64,000 nt of DNA from positions 62,001 through 126,000 of the IMG/VR virus record IMGVR_UViG_3300024226_000001; one strand, 5' to 3'. How positions within the stretch are numbered: position 1 is the stretch's first letter; every line of letters begins with the position of its first letter. This document shows positions 52,095-61,274 of this stretch, piece after piece. Below the pieces are notes generated by a model, which saw only the letters and a list, made by a program, of their open reading frames with translations, was not told the origin of the DNA and made no database searches. Both the position numbers and the translations under genes were made by a program. The stretch comes from a virus.

Positions 52095-52684
52095 TAACAA
52101 TTAGAGACAACTTTATTAAAGATGAAAAACTCCTCAGAGATATTGCAAATGATAACACATTTTTTGCAGATCCAGGTGTTTATTACTGGTGGAAAGGATG
52201 GTTCAACGAAGAACCAGGCCATGAACCTACAGTAAAACAAAGGCTTATATCAGCTATTTGGGCAAATGATTGCCCAATATCTGAAGTATGGGATATAGCA
52301 GGATTTGAATATTGGACAGGTATTCAGTCTGCTAATCCTACATTAGGACATAAGGACAATTTAGGATTTCATTTTGATAAAGATGAATCTTGGTTCAAGA
52401 AAACCAACGGAGAAGAAATAGTAAGACCTGTAATAGGCACTGTATATTATCCGCCACAACCTGAGTTTGAAGGAGGAGAATTAATAGTTCATACTGCAGG
52501 AAAGGATAAAGCGCCTGATGTAATTCAAACCCGACCTAATAGATTAATTATATTTAGAGCAGGTGATGATGTCCATGCAGTCGATACGGTTACTAAGGGA
52601 ACTAGAAAGGCAATTGCAATTAATTTATGGTCAGATGTACCTTTTGCAAAAACAAATGGTGATTTAGTGGTAGAACAAGTATAA
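52091..52684 (+). CDS. 2-oxoglutarate/Fe(II)-dependent oxygenase
   Basis: A protein of 197 residues with the full cofactor set of the superfamily: HFD (His94, Asp96) on one strand, His162 in DDVHAVDTV, and Arg172 in GTRKAIAINLW, which would bind the 2-oxoglutarate carboxylate. YYPPQPEFEGGELIV is the typical central beta segment of prolyl-hydroxylase-like members. Such oxygenases are frequent in T4-like marine phages, but substrates are mostly unknown. Lying between uvsX and the gp41 helicase, and with a glucosyltransferase elsewhere, a role on DNA or a replication protein is possible. Confidence 0.88.
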   Translation: MITIRDNFIKDEKLLRDIANDNTFFADPGVYYWWKGWFNEEPGHEPTVKQRLISAIWANDCPISEVWDIAGFEYWTGIQSANPTLGHKDNLGFHFDKDESWFKKTNGEEIVRPVIGTVYYPPQPEFEGGELIVHTAGKDKAPDVIQTRPNRLIIFRAGDDVHAVDTVTKGTRKAIAINLWSDVPFAKTNGDLVVEQV

Positions 52685-52694
52685 AAACTATAAT

Positions 52695-54008
52695 ATGAAA
52701 TTTGGACCTGATTTTGAAAAAATATTCTTTAAATTATCTTTACAGAAACCCAAGTATCTAGGAAATATTAAACGAGGATTCTACACCTCAGAAGATATTG
52801 ACTTAATACACTTCCTTGCTACTAAGTTCTATGATAAGTTTCATGAAACTCCTTCTAACGAGCAAATGAAACTGCTTATTAAGAATGATAAGATTTCAGG
52901 AAAGGTTGAAGAGTCTATTATAGATATTGTATATAATGTAGACCTTGACCAATATGACGAAGAATGGTTAACTTCTACAGCCGAAGCATGGATTAAATGG
53001 CGTAACTTTGATAATACTCTTATAGATACTATCGAGTATATTAAAACAACTGAAGTAACACCGGATAATGCAGACTCGATCATCTCTAAGGTTAAAACTT
53101 TAATTAATGATAGAAACTCTATCGTATTTAACTCTGACCTAGGATTAGACTTCTTTAAACCAGAGGATCACTCTTTCGAAGATGCCGTTAAAGTATCTAC
53201 AGGATATAACTTTTTAGATCGAGCCTTAAATGGTGGTTATGATAAAGATGGTTCTTTAGTTGTTTATGTAGGTGAACAGAATATCGGTAAATCAATTTAC
53301 CTTGCTAACGATGCCGCTAATTTTGTAAAGATGGGAACAAACACTGCGGTAATCACTGCAGAAATGTCAGCTATTAAATTTATGAAAAGAATCGGTTCTA
53401 ATTTACTAAGCATAAATATTTCAGACTACGAAGAAAAATCTAAAAATTCTGATTTGATCAAAAGAAAATTAGAAACAGTAGGAGACGGCTTTACTCCCCC
53501 TGGTCAATTATTTGTAAAACAATTTCCAACATCACAGGCGACTGTTCCAGATATTGAAGCATACTTAAAGCAAATTGAAGAAGAAAGAAAAATAAAACTA
53601 GGTGCAGTAGTTATTGACTATATTAATATTCTTTCTAATTTTAGAAATCCTAATTCTGAAAACACATATCTTAAGATCAAGCAGATTGCAGAAGATCTTA
53701 GAGCAATGGGTGTAAGAAACGGATGGCTAATTGTAACAGCAACACAGATTACAAGAAACGGTTATAATTCAAGCGATATCACAATGACAGATGTTGCAGA
53801 ATCAGCAGGTCTATCACATACTGCAGATATTATGCTTGGTATTATACAAGACGATATGATGAGAGCTAGTTATGAATACTGGCTTAAAATATTGAAAATA
53901 CGAGACGGTGAAGGTAGAGGATCTAAATGTAAATTAGGAATTAACTATAATTACATGAGACTTACAGAGACCGATGAAGTTACTAATTCTAACATACACA
54001 GCTTATAA
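52695..54008 (+). CDS. 41: Replicative DNA helicase gp41 (DnaB-like)
   Basis: A protein of 437 residues (T4 gp41: 475). This hexameric 5'-3' helicase works with primase gp61. A small N-terminal helical domain precedes the RecA-like motor. Walker A is GEQNIGKS (193-200), followed by TAEMSAIKFMKRIG (the DnaB H1a region). Walker B is AVVIDYINIL, and VTATQITRNG is the DnaB H3-like motif. IRDGEGRG near the C-terminus fits the arginine-finger loop of the DnaB family. The next gene starts two bases after the stop. Confidence 0.93.
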   Translation: MKFGPDFEKIFFKLSLQKPKYLGNIKRGFYTSEDIDLIHFLATKFYDKFHETPSNEQMKLLIKNDKISGKVEESIIDIVYNVDLDQYDEEWLTSTAEAWIKWRNFDNTLIDTIEYIKTTEVTPDNADSIISKVKTLINDRNSIVFNSDLGLDFFKPEDHSFEDAVKVSTGYNFLDRALNGGYDKDGSLVVYVGEQNIGKSIYLANDAANFVKMGTNTAVITAEMSAIKFMKRIGSNLLSINISDYEEKSKNSDLIKRKLETVGDGFTPPGQLFVKQFPTSQATVPDIEAYLKQIEEERKIKLGAVVIDYINILSNFRNPNSENTYLKIKQIAEDLRAMGVRNGWLIVTATQITRNGYNSSDITMTDVAESAGLSHTADIMLGIIQDDMMRASYEYWLKILKIRDGEGRGSKCKLGINYNYMRLTETDEVTNSNIHSL

Positions 54009-54010
54009 TT

Positions 54011-54457
54011 ATGAGAACAAAAAGAGATAAAATATTTGACAACACTTTCGAAGACGGCGGAGACTTTGAACTAAATGGAACTATTTCATTTAACCTTAAT
54101 CCACAATACACGGATAACAGAGACGAAGAAGATAAAATAGAAAGTGAACAAATCAGAAATAAGATTCATGAATTAATAGAGGCTTCAAGATTTAAGAAGT
54201 TTAATGAGGTAGATGAATTTCAGCAGATAACTAAATTAAGAAAATTAGACATAAATGAAGTGTATGGGTTTATGTATGACGAACTAAGCACAAAGTTTTC
54301 TATAATAGATTTATTTTCAGAACTATGCGATTACTTTAATATCAATCCAACTAAATTTTATTCTTCACTAAGTAACAAATATAAGGAAGCCCTTATTCAA
54401 GAACTTGACAAGAAAACAAACGTCTTAAAAAGAAAGAACATAAATAAACTTTTCTAA
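54011..54457 (+). CDS. Unknown helical protein between gp41 and gp47
   Basis: A protein of 148 residues. The N-terminal 40 residues are polar and probably disordered; the rest is helical (IRNKIHELIEASRFKKF, then IIDLFSELCDYFNINPTKF). T4 has small genes here too, but I cannot match this one. A late-transcription co-activator or helicase accessory is possible from context only. It lies two bases after gp41 and two before gp47. Confidence 0.65.
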   Translation: MRTKRDKIFDNTFEDGGDFELNGTISFNLNPQYTDNRDEEDKIESEQIRNKIHELIEASRFKKFNEVDEFQQITKLRKLDINEVYGFMYDELSTKFSIIDLFSELCDYFNINPTKFYSSLSNKYKEALIQELDKKTNVLKRKNINKLF

Positions 54458-54459
54458 AA

Positions 54460-55575
54460 ATGATAGAGCCAAAGGTATTAGAGAAACCAGTAAATAGAAT
54501 CTGGATTCTCGGAGATATGCACCTTGGAGTTCGTTCTAATTCTCTGGAATGGTTACAGACACAGAAAGATTTTTACGAAAACCAATTTATTCCAACACTA
54601 AAAAGAGATGTCAAAGAAGGCGACATTTTAGTTCAGGTTGGAGACGCATTCGATAATAGACAAAGTATAAACTTAAGAGTTCTGCACTATGCAGTAGATC
54701 TTTTTGAAAGATTAGGTGAAATTTTGCCAGTTCATGTTATATGCGGTAACCATGATATATGGGCTAAAAAATCCAATGATGTAAGTTCAATAGATTCTTT
54801 AAAGTGGATTCCTAACGTTGCAGTATATAAGGAACCTAGGGAATTTAAATGGGGAGGAAAGAAAGTTCTCTTAATGCCATGGAGAAGAGATTCCACACAT
54901 GAAGCAGAAACACTTGCACAATTTCCAAATTCAGATATTGTATTTTGCCATTCTGAAGTTTCAGGAGTTTCTTTAAATTCTAAAGTTAAAAACCACCATG
55001 GAACAGATACTATTTCTTATAAAAACTATGATGCAGTTTATTCAGGACATATTCATTATAGACAAACTAAAGGAAAGTTAAGATTAGTAGGAACTCCTTA
55101 CGAATTAACAAGATCTGATTCGGGTAACACTAAGGGCTTTGATATGGTTGATCTAGGAACCATGGAAGAAACCTTTTACGAAAATACTATATCACCTAAG
55201 TTCGTAAAGTTTTATCTTACAGGTCTTTACAATGTTTCTCTTGGTGAATTTAAAGATAAGATTAGAAATAATTATGTAGATTTATATGTTCCTTCTAATA
55301 TTGCAACAACAAGTGCACTGTCAAGATTAATAAACAAAATACAAAAAATAGGTAGAAGAATAGAACCAAACATATATGAATTAGATTCTTTCTTAGATAA
55401 GGACTTATATGATATGGATGAAATAGAAGATCTCTATAAGAACTATAACATTCTACACCTATGTAATACGTTCGTTGATGGTCTTCCACATGATGACGAA
55501 ACTAGAGAAAGAGTTAAGACTAGTTTAAAAAACTTGCATGATAAGTGTGCATATAATTACGATAACGAAGCATGA
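54460..55575 (+). CDS. 47: Recombination nuclease subunit gp47 (SbcD/Mre11-like)
   Basis: A protein of 371 residues (T4 gp47: 339). It is the phosphoesterase subunit of the gp46/gp47 complex that resects DNA ends. Metallophosphatase motifs run in order: GDMHLG (first Asp/His), VGDAFDNRQ, CGNHD (Asn, His, Asp), FCHSEV and SGHIHYRQ. The capping domain follows. It overlaps gp46 by 4 bases (ATGA), as expected for subunits made in fixed ratio. Confidence 0.93.
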   Translation: MIEPKVLEKPVNRIWILGDMHLGVRSNSLEWLQTQKDFYENQFIPTLKRDVKEGDILVQVGDAFDNRQSINLRVLHYAVDLFERLGEILPVHVICGNHDIWAKKSNDVSSIDSLKWIPNVAVYKEPREFKWGGKKVLLMPWRRDSTHEAETLAQFPNSDIVFCHSEVSGVSLNSKVKNHHGTDTISYKNYDAVYSGHIHYRQTKGKLRLVGTPYELTRSDSGNTKGFDMVDLGTMEETFYENTISPKFVKFYLTGLYNVSLGEFKDKIRNNYVDLYVPSNIATTSALSRLINKIQKIGRRIEPNIYELDSFLDKDLYDMDEIEDLYKNYNILHLCNTFVDGLPHDDETRERVKTSLKNLHDKCAYNYDNEA

Positions 55576-57245
55576 AAATCAAATCAATAGAATTTAAAAA
55601 CTTTGCATCATACGGAAATTCAATTCAAAGGATAGAATTCGAAGATGATAAAGCGGAGTTGTTATTAACTCTTGGTAAAAATGGTCATGGTAAAACTACC
55701 ATCGCCAATGCAATAGTATATGCGCTATACGGTAAAGTTGAAGGTGTTAAGATGGCGGACCTTCCTAATAGAATTAATAAGGAATTATGGGTAAGAATAG
55801 AACTTCAATGTAAAGGAACTATAGTAGAAATCGAGAGAGGTTTGATGCCTAATAGATTTAAAGTTCTTTTAAATGGAATTGAATTTGATAAAGCAGGTAA
55901 GAAATCAGTTCAGGATTATTTAGAAGAAGAGATATTCGGAATCCCATATCATGTATTTAAAAACATTATAATTTTATCTGTAAATGATTTTAAGTCGTTC
56001 TTAACAATGACAAATCATGATAAAAGACAAATCATCGATAAAATGTTTGGATTCTCCATCCTTAATGATATGCAAAAGCAGATTAAAGATGAAAGAAGAG
56101 ATCTTAAAATAGAATTAGATTCTTATGAAAAAGAATTAAGCCAGCTTAGTGAAAATATAGTTTCAGTTAATATGAAATTAAATCAATTACTAGCAGAAGC
56201 TGACACTAAAAACAAAGAAGAAATAGAATCTTTGAAAACTAGTCTTAAAAAATATGATTCTAATAGAATTAAATTAGAAGAGGCAAGCACCAAAGTATCT
56301 AAAATGATTACTTCTAATTCTTCTGACTTACAGGAAAAACAATCTAAATATACTTCACTTAAATATGAGTTAGTAGAATTAAAGAAAAAGCTAGCGTTAT
56401 ATGAAACTGATAAATGTCCAACATGTGAAGGCGAACTAACCTCTTCTTTTCACCAAGAAAGAAAAAAAGAAATAGAGTCTAAGGCAGAATCTCTTCCTTC
56501 TGATATCTCAAAGGCAGAAACAAAGGTGAATGATATTAAATCTAATATTTCAGATTTAAGAATTAAGGACAAGGCAATTAACGATAAAGTGTCTACTATT
56601 AATACTAACATTAGAAATTTAAAGAATGAATTAGTAAAGATAAAAGATTCTTTAAATTCTAATAATGATTTTTCACACTTAAAGCAAATCATTGAAGAAT
56701 TCGAAATACAAGAATCATCAAAGTCAAATTTAAAGGATGAAACTTCTGGTAACTATAATTTCTTAGAAATAATAGAAGAGGTTCTAGGTGAAGATGGCGT
56801 TAAGAACCTTGCAATTCAAACTATTTTACCAGGTCTTAATGCTAATATTGCCGCAATGGGTCAGACAATGCACTTACCTTTCCATATAAGATTCGATGAA
56901 AAGTTTAATTGTCTTATTAATCATTTAGGAGAAGAGATCAATCCACTTACATTATCTACAGGTGAAAGAAAGAAGGCAGACTTTATTATAATTATTGCTA
57001 TCATTAAAATACTTAAGTTAAGATTTCCACAATTAAATCTTTTATTCTTAGACGAGTTATTATCTTCAGTAGATGCAGATGGAGTCCATAATATTCTTAA
57101 AATTCTATCACAGGTTATTAAAGATAGTAAGATTAATACTTTCGTAATTAATCACACCGTTCTTCCCCATGAATTATTTGATAAAAAGATACAAATATAT
57201 AGAGAAAATGGATTCTCTAAACTCGAGATAGAGGTTATAGAATAA
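55572..57245 (+). CDS. 46: Recombination ATPase gp46 (SbcC/Rad50-like)
   Basis: A protein of 557 residues (T4 gp46: 560). It is an ABC-type ATPase with long coiled coils. Walker A is GKNGHGKT (35-42). Two coiled-coil arms meet at a zinc hook, CPTC (Cys282/Cys285). The signature LSTGERKKADF and Walker B LLFLDELLSSVD lie near the C-terminus. It partners the upstream gp47 to process double-strand ends for UvsX-mediated invasion. Confidence 0.94.
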   Translation: MKIKSIEFKNFASYGNSIQRIEFEDDKAELLLTLGKNGHGKTTIANAIVYALYGKVEGVKMADLPNRINKELWVRIELQCKGTIVEIERGLMPNRFKVLLNGIEFDKAGKKSVQDYLEEEIFGIPYHVFKNIIILSVNDFKSFLTMTNHDKRQIIDKMFGFSILNDMQKQIKDERRDLKIELDSYEKELSQLSENIVSVNMKLNQLLAEADTKNKEEIESLKTSLKKYDSNRIKLEEASTKVSKMITSNSSDLQEKQSKYTSLKYELVELKKKLALYETDKCPTCEGELTSSFHQERKKEIESKAESLPSDISKAETKVNDIKSNISDLRIKDKAINDKVSTINTNIRNLKNELVKIKDSLNSNNDFSHLKQIIEEFEIQESSKSNLKDETSGNYNFLEIIEEVLGEDGVKNLAIQTILPGLNANIAAMGQTMHLPFHIRFDEKFNCLINHLGEEINPLTLSTGERKKADFIIIIAIIKILKLRFPQLNLLFLDELLSSVDADGVHNILKILSQVIKDSKINTFVINHTVLPHELFDKKIQIYRENGFSKLEIEVIE

Positions 57246-57254
57246 AGATATATA
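57245..57254 (+). promoter_or_regulatory. Putative late promoter box AAGATATATA
   Basis: The box overlaps the gp46 stop and ends 27 nt before the ATG at 57282, at the change from replication to morphogenesis genes. Activity is inferred. Confidence 0.5.
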
Positions 57255-57281
57255 AATCAAATAAAAAGATTTCACTTAAAC

Positions 57282-58619
57282 ATGAATAATAAAATCTTAA
57301 AATACGATCAGTATTTAAATGAAGCTATGAAAACGGGTTCAATAGAACTTGTAAATCCTTCTCTAAATAAAGCAGCTACGATAATCGCAAGATTTGTAAA
57401 TAAGAAAACAAAGAAGGACTTTAAAAAGTTTCCATTTGAAATGATAACTGATATGGGTTCTGGAGTAATGTTTTACTCAAGTAAAGGTACAGAGGCATTT
57501 ATGGTAACTCCCGCTGCTGCAAAAAACCCTGGTATTGTAGGTTCTATAATCTATTTCTCAGATGCAGCAGACGCTAAATCTGATTTTTCTATTTCATCTG
57601 AAACATTCCCAATTGTTAAATTAGTTGGAGAATTCGTTAGATTAATGGATAAAAAATACGTTGCATCTATACAAGAGTCAATGTTATTAGAAAGAAGAAC
57701 TAAAAGAGCATTCTCTAAAGAAGAAATTAAAATGATCGAGGCTAAATTAGCAGCTGGAATGGCCGTTAATAAAATAGCAGACGAATTAGAAGTTCCTTAT
57801 TCTTCAATCATGAATATTAAGAAAGGACAGCAGGTTGTAGTAAAACCTACCGCAGCTGAAACACAAAATGATATGACACTTAATGATAAGGTTAAATATC
57901 TTGAAGAAACAATGGAAGATATTTACGAAATATCAAGAAGAGTCGCTGCAGGTGCATTTAACTCTTTATTTATTTCAGGTAGAGCAGGTACTGGTAAAAC
58001 ATATAATGTAGAAAGAGCAATGAAAGATGAAGGTCTTGTTGACGAAGAAGATTACGTTATGGTTTCAGGTGCAGCATCTGTTATTATGATGTATAAGAAA
58101 TTCTATCAATATAGAAATAAGACATTAATCTTTGATGACTGTGATGCAGTATTTAGAGATGAAAACGGTAGAAACTTAATGAAAGCGGCATTAGATACAA
58201 AGAAAGTAAGAAAAATCTCTTATTTAAAAAAGACTAAAGCAGTATATGATCCTAAAGATGTGAGTCCTGAAGAAGCATTCACATTAGAAGAAAATGGAAT
58301 TGTTCCTAACTCATTTGAATTCGCAGGAAGAGTAATTTTTATTTCGAATTTAGCAAAAGAAAAGGCAGATCCAGATGGAGCTATTAGATCTAGATCTATT
58401 TTAGTAGATGTAAATCCTGATGATGCAACCTTAATGGAAAGAATGGAAAGGTTATTACCCCATTTAGAACCTACCGAGATGCCACTTAAAGAAAAGGAAG
58501 AAATCTACGAATTTATGAAAAACGCAAACGATATTTCTATGAGAACATTCGTTAAAGCAGCTGGTTTAAAAATGTCAGGTTTACCAAACTGGCAAAGAGC
58601 AGCGACAAGATACCTATAA
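57282..58619 (+). CDS. AAA ATPase with capsid-type leader and helix-turn-helix
   Basis: A protein of 445 residues. The start ILKYDQYLNE14|A has the leader shared by the internal head proteins, and a second candidate site, SMLLE137|R, follows a 120-residue alpha/beta piece. Residues 144-182 read as a resolvase-like helix-turn-helix (SKEEIKMIEAKLAAGM, then NKIADELEVPYSSIMNIKKG). The C-terminal part is an AAA ATPase: Walker A GRAGTGKT (233-240), Walker B TLIFDDCD, then FISN and RSRSILVDV. It lacks the clamp-loader hallmarks of gp44. Either a packaged ATPase or a processed DNA-binding motor is possible. Confidence 0.82.
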   Translation: MNNKILKYDQYLNEAMKTGSIELVNPSLNKAATIIARFVNKKTKKDFKKFPFEMITDMGSGVMFYSSKGTEAFMVTPAAAKNPGIVGSIIYFSDAADAKSDFSISSETFPIVKLVGEFVRLMDKKYVASIQESMLLERRTKRAFSKEEIKMIEAKLAAGMAVNKIADELEVPYSSIMNIKKGQQVVVKPTAAETQNDMTLNDKVKYLEETMEDIYEISRRVAAGAFNSLFISGRAGTGKTYNVERAMKDEGLVDEEDYVMVSGAASVIMMYKKFYQYRNKTLIFDDCDAVFRDENGRNLMKAALDTKKVRKISYLKKTKAVYDPKDVSPEEAFTLEENGIVPNSFEFAGRVIFISNLAKEKADPDGAIRSRSILVDVNPDDATLMERMERLLPHLEPTEMPLKEKEEIYEFMKNANDISMRTFVKAAGLKMSGLPNWQRAATRYL

Positions 58620-58622
58620 TAA

Positions 58623-59516
58623 ATGGCTACATATAATCTTAAATATAACACGGACGATTCTGTAATTAGGCATATAATTATCGGTCTATTGGCAGACTTA
58701 AATAATAAAGTTTGGTTTCAAAGACAAGTAAGCGCTAATGAGAGAAAGGATATAGACGTTCCTTTTTATTATTCGATCACAGGAGACGATCAATTTTTAA
58801 GAGATAATTTTCTATTTACAACAGCAAGTGGCGATGACTGCTACCCTGATCCTGGGTTTGCAGATGGAAATTACGATGTAATTCCAAGAGGAGTCGCTAG
58901 AATTTCTTCAATATCTATAGAATCTTCTAAACTAGTCAATAAAAGAATAATGGGAAATTATTCTAGACTTGATGAAGAAGGAGCTCTACAAGCATATTCT
59001 TCTGAATTTGAAATGATTCCAATTTTAATAAATTTTGACATAGAAGTTTTAGTATCTTCAATGTTAGATTCTTTAAAGATTACTGAAATGATAGTAAAGA
59101 AATTATATAAATCTAATTACTTTAACATAGAAGTAGGACATCTAGAAGAAGGAACGTACAGATTACCTTCGTATTATTCTTTACCGGATGATTATACAGT
59201 GGAGGCTCCAATAGATTTTGGATTCGACGATAAAGACAAATATAAAATAACATTTCCAATAGAAGTAAATTCATTTATACCTTCTTTCTCAAACACGCCA
59301 GACGGAAATCCAGGTTCTGGATCATCTGGAGAATCTGGAGAATCTAGAGCATATAGATATGGTTCAGGTGGATCTTCTGAATTTCACGCTGGAAATAGGA
59401 TGTTTGAAATAAAACAAAAATCAATTACATCTAATAAAGGAGAGGCAAAGGATGAGCAATCACAGGCACAACCTGACAATCCTAACATAATTGATGAAAA
59501 CGATACAGATATATAG
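58623..59516 (+). CDS. Tail completion/sheath stabiliser-like protein (gp15-like)
   Basis: A protein of 297 residues (T4 gp15: 272). Elements follow T4 gp15 in order: an N-terminal helix ending in WFQRQ (T4 IKRQ), DIDVPFYYSITGDDQFL (T4 IRVPITYASKEHFM), EMIPILINFDIEVLV (T4 MIYELSIFTRYED), a helix with a hydrophobic face, and YKITFPIEVNSFIPSF (T4 IEWSLTFEVNGWMYPP). A long polar C-terminal tail follows (SGSSGESGESR and on), also seen in gp15. In T4, gp15 terminates the tail and joins it to the head. Confidence is moderate because similarity was judged by eye. Confidence 0.6.
   Translation: MATYNLKYNTDDSVIRHIIIGLLADLNNKVWFQRQVSANERKDIDVPFYYSITGDDQFLRDNFLFTTASGDDCYPDPGFADGNYDVIPRGVARISSISIESSKLVNKRIMGNYSRLDEEGALQAYSSEFEMIPILINFDIEVLVSSMLDSLKITEMIVKKLYKSNYFNIEVGHLEEGTYRLPSYYSLPDDYTVEAPIDFGFDDKDKYKITFPIEVNSFIPSFSNTPDGNPGSGSSGESGESRAYRYGSGGSSEFHAGNRMFEIKQKSITSNKGEAKDEQSQAQPDNPNIIDENDTDI
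59506..59515 (+). promoter_or_regulatory. Putative late promoter box CAGATATATA
   Basis: The box overlaps the end of the gp15-like gene and ends 30 nt before the ATG at 59546. Activity is inferred. Confidence 0.4.
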
Positions 59517-59545
59517 TTAAACAATAAAATTAAACGAATAATAAA

Positions 59546-60298
59546 ATGACAAACATGTTAGCACCTTTCGTAAAAATTGAAGAAAACGTTCAATTCTATT
59601 TAAATAATAGAGCTTACGAAATAAAAGAAAACAACATTGAAATTATCGAAAGACCAACTAATAAAGAATTTTTAAACGCAATTTCTGCTTTTGAAAACTT
59701 CGATATAGTAGGAAACGATATCAAATGGTATAACAAAGGTTCAAAATTTATTTACAACATTGAAGAAGGAAAGTTCTACAATGGAACATCTGAAATTACT
59801 GAATCATTCTCAACATACGTATTAGCCAGCGGACTAGTTAGATATGACAACAAAAATAAAGCTGAATTATTTGAAAGCCTTTCTACTATTGTAGAAAATT
59901 TCATGTATTTAGACTTCGCTACCACGTATAAGAAGGGAGGTGTCACTGTTGATTTATTTAAATTAGATGAAAATCTATTTATTTCAAGATTCAACAAAGA
60001 CACCAAATTAAATAAATTCTTTTCAGCTACCGCTAACGAAGCAGTATCTTATATTAAAGCAGAAACTTCAGAAGACGCTTCAGCTGTAGTAATTGAAATG
60101 CTAGAAGGAGAAACTTTAGAACTTGCTAAGAAATCTGAAGAAATTTCAAAGTTTGAAGAAATGATTTCTTTCTTAAAAGATCAAAGAGGTTTATTAGCTG
60201 AAGCTGATAAATCAATTGAAGAAATTAAAGCTGCTGATGCTTTAATTAATTCAGAGATTAAAGTATGGGAAGATAAGATCGAAGCTTTAAACGCATAA
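59546..60298 (+). CDS. Protein with C-terminal coiled coil, unknown function
   Basis: A protein of 250 residues. The first 90 residues alternate short beta strands with polar loops (FYLNNRAYEIKENNIEII). The C-terminal 80 residues form a long acidic helix or coiled coil (LAKKSEEISKFEEMISFL, then EEIKAADALINSEIKVWEDKIEAL). It has its own upstream box and is followed by a strong terminator, so it may be highly expressed on its own. A virion or scaffold role is possible; no family recognised. Confidence 0.7.
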   Translation: MTNMLAPFVKIEENVQFYLNNRAYEIKENNIEIIERPTNKEFLNAISAFENFDIVGNDIKWYNKGSKFIYNIEEGKFYNGTSEITESFSTYVLASGLVRYDNKNKAELFESLSTIVENFMYLDFATTYKKGGVTVDLFKLDENLFISRFNKDTKLNKFFSATANEAVSYIKAETSEDASAVVIEMLEGETLELAKKSEEISKFEEMISFLKDQRGLLAEADKSIEEIKAADALINSEIKVWEDKIEALNA

Positions 60299-60320
60299 GA
60301 CGTATCATCGTAAAATAGAG

Positions 60321-60343
60321 AAGGGACCATTGGTCCCTTTTTT
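60321..60343 (+). terminator. Intrinsic terminator
   Basis: A perfect 8-bp AAGGGACC/GGTCCCTT stem with a 3-nt loop and a six-T tail, 23 bases after the upstream stop. Confidence 0.9.
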
Positions 60344-60370
60344 AGGTTAATAAACTTTTTAACATTTTTG

Positions 60371-60378
60371 AGTATAAT
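60371..60378 (+). promoter_or_regulatory. AGTATAAT promoter-like box before gene 55
   Basis: A copy of the second recurrent box, after a terminator and a T-rich stretch, and 24 nt before the GTG start of the sigma factor. It lacks GATATATA, consistent with the sigma gene being expressed before late transcription starts. Confidence 0.5.
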
Positions 60379-60402
60379 CTCTATAAATAAACCAACAACA
60401 TT

Positions 60403-60786
60403 GTGGCTAAAAGAAGAAAATCAAAAAACTATTTAAATAACAGAGACCTCTTTGATCAAATGGTCCTTTCAAAAGAACAGGATAAATTAACAAGAGATGC
60501 TGAAAAAATGCTAATTCTCTTGGCAGAAAAGGCGATCAATAGGATGAGGTATGTTAGTGAAGATGATAGGAACGATTGTCTACAATTCGCTATATTAGAC
60601 CTTTTAAAATATTGGAGAAACTTCAATCCTAAATATCCAAATGCATTTGCTTATTTCACAGAGATAGCAAAGAGAGGATACGCCAAAGGATGGAATAAGA
60701 TTCACCCTCAAAAATACAAAGGAACTCTATCTATAGACAAAGGATCAGGCAACTCTGAAAATCAAACAGGAATTTATAGCATCTAA
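60403..60786 (+). CDS. 55: Late-transcription sigma factor gp55-like
   Basis: A protein of 127 residues starting at GTG. The segment DRNDCLQFAILDLLKYWRNF, then NPKYPNAFAYFTEIAKRGYAK, matches sigma region 2 as kept in T4 gp55 (QEMIADGIEASIKGLHNF, then YKNPHAYITQACFNAFVQ). T4 gp55 (185 residues) ends in a clamp-binding SLDFLYE tail; this protein ends soon after region 2 with no such tail. It probably directs host RNA polymerase to the GATATATA boxes found in this window. The stop overlaps gene 4 by one base (TAATG). Confidence 0.82.
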   Translation: MAKRRKSKNYLNNRDLFDQMVLSKEQDKLTRDAEKMLILLAEKAINRMRYVSEDDRNDCLQFAILDLLKYWRNFNPKYPNAFAYFTEIAKRGYAKGWNKIHPQKYKGTLSIDKGSGNSENQTGIYSI

Positions 60787-61274
60787 TGTCAATAAAGAAT
60801 GTCAAACCAACTAAAAATTCAGGATTTAATCAAGGTTATTATAAACCTAATAATCCTTCTAAATATGCAGGACCTACTCCTATCATATATAGAAGTTCCT
60901 GGGAACGTAAGTTTATGATGTGGTGTGACAAAAATGAAAAGGTAAGTATGTGGTCAAGCGAACCAGTTGAAATACCATATTGGTCTAGACAAGATTCTAC
61001 CAAAAGGAAATATTACCCTGATTTTTATTTTAAGGCAATTCAGCCCGATAAAACTACTAAAGAATATCTAGTAGAAATCAAACCAAAGCAACAGATAATA
61101 AAACCAGAGCCTCCTAGAGTAAATTCTAAGAAGGCTCTTAAGTCATATAAATTTTTAGCAGAGCAATATGTTAAAAATATGGATAAATATAATGCAGCTA
61201 AAGAATTCTGCTCTCAAAGAAATTGGAACTTCATAGTTCTAACAGAAGAAACTATAATAAATGGGCTACATTAA
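60786..61274 (+). CDS. 4: Head completion nuclease gp4-like
   Basis: A protein of 162 residues (T4 gp4: about 150). Strong pattern match to T4 gp4: PIIYRSSWERKFMMWCD, then VSMWSSEPVEIPYWS, YYPDFYF and YLVEIKPKQQ. The PD-(D/E)XK nuclease residues are Asp79 (PDF), Glu97 and Lys99 (EIK), with Glu40 as an additional ligand. In T4 gp4 acts in head completion before tail joining. It overlaps the sigma gene by one base and the next gene by 14. Confidence 0.9.
   Translation: MSIKNVKPTKNSGFNQGYYKPNNPSKYAGPTPIIYRSSWERKFMMWCDKNEKVSMWSSEPVEIPYWSRQDSTKRKYYPDFYFKAIQPDKTTKEYLVEIKPKQQIIKPEPPRVNSKKALKSYKFLAEQYVKNMDKYNAAKEFCSQRNWNFIVLTEETIINGLH

Noticed and set aside
57282-58619. Clamp loader gp44
   Set aside because: It is an AAA ATPase, but it lacks the clamp-loader SRC-type arginine-finger motif and carries a leader and helix-turn-helix instead.
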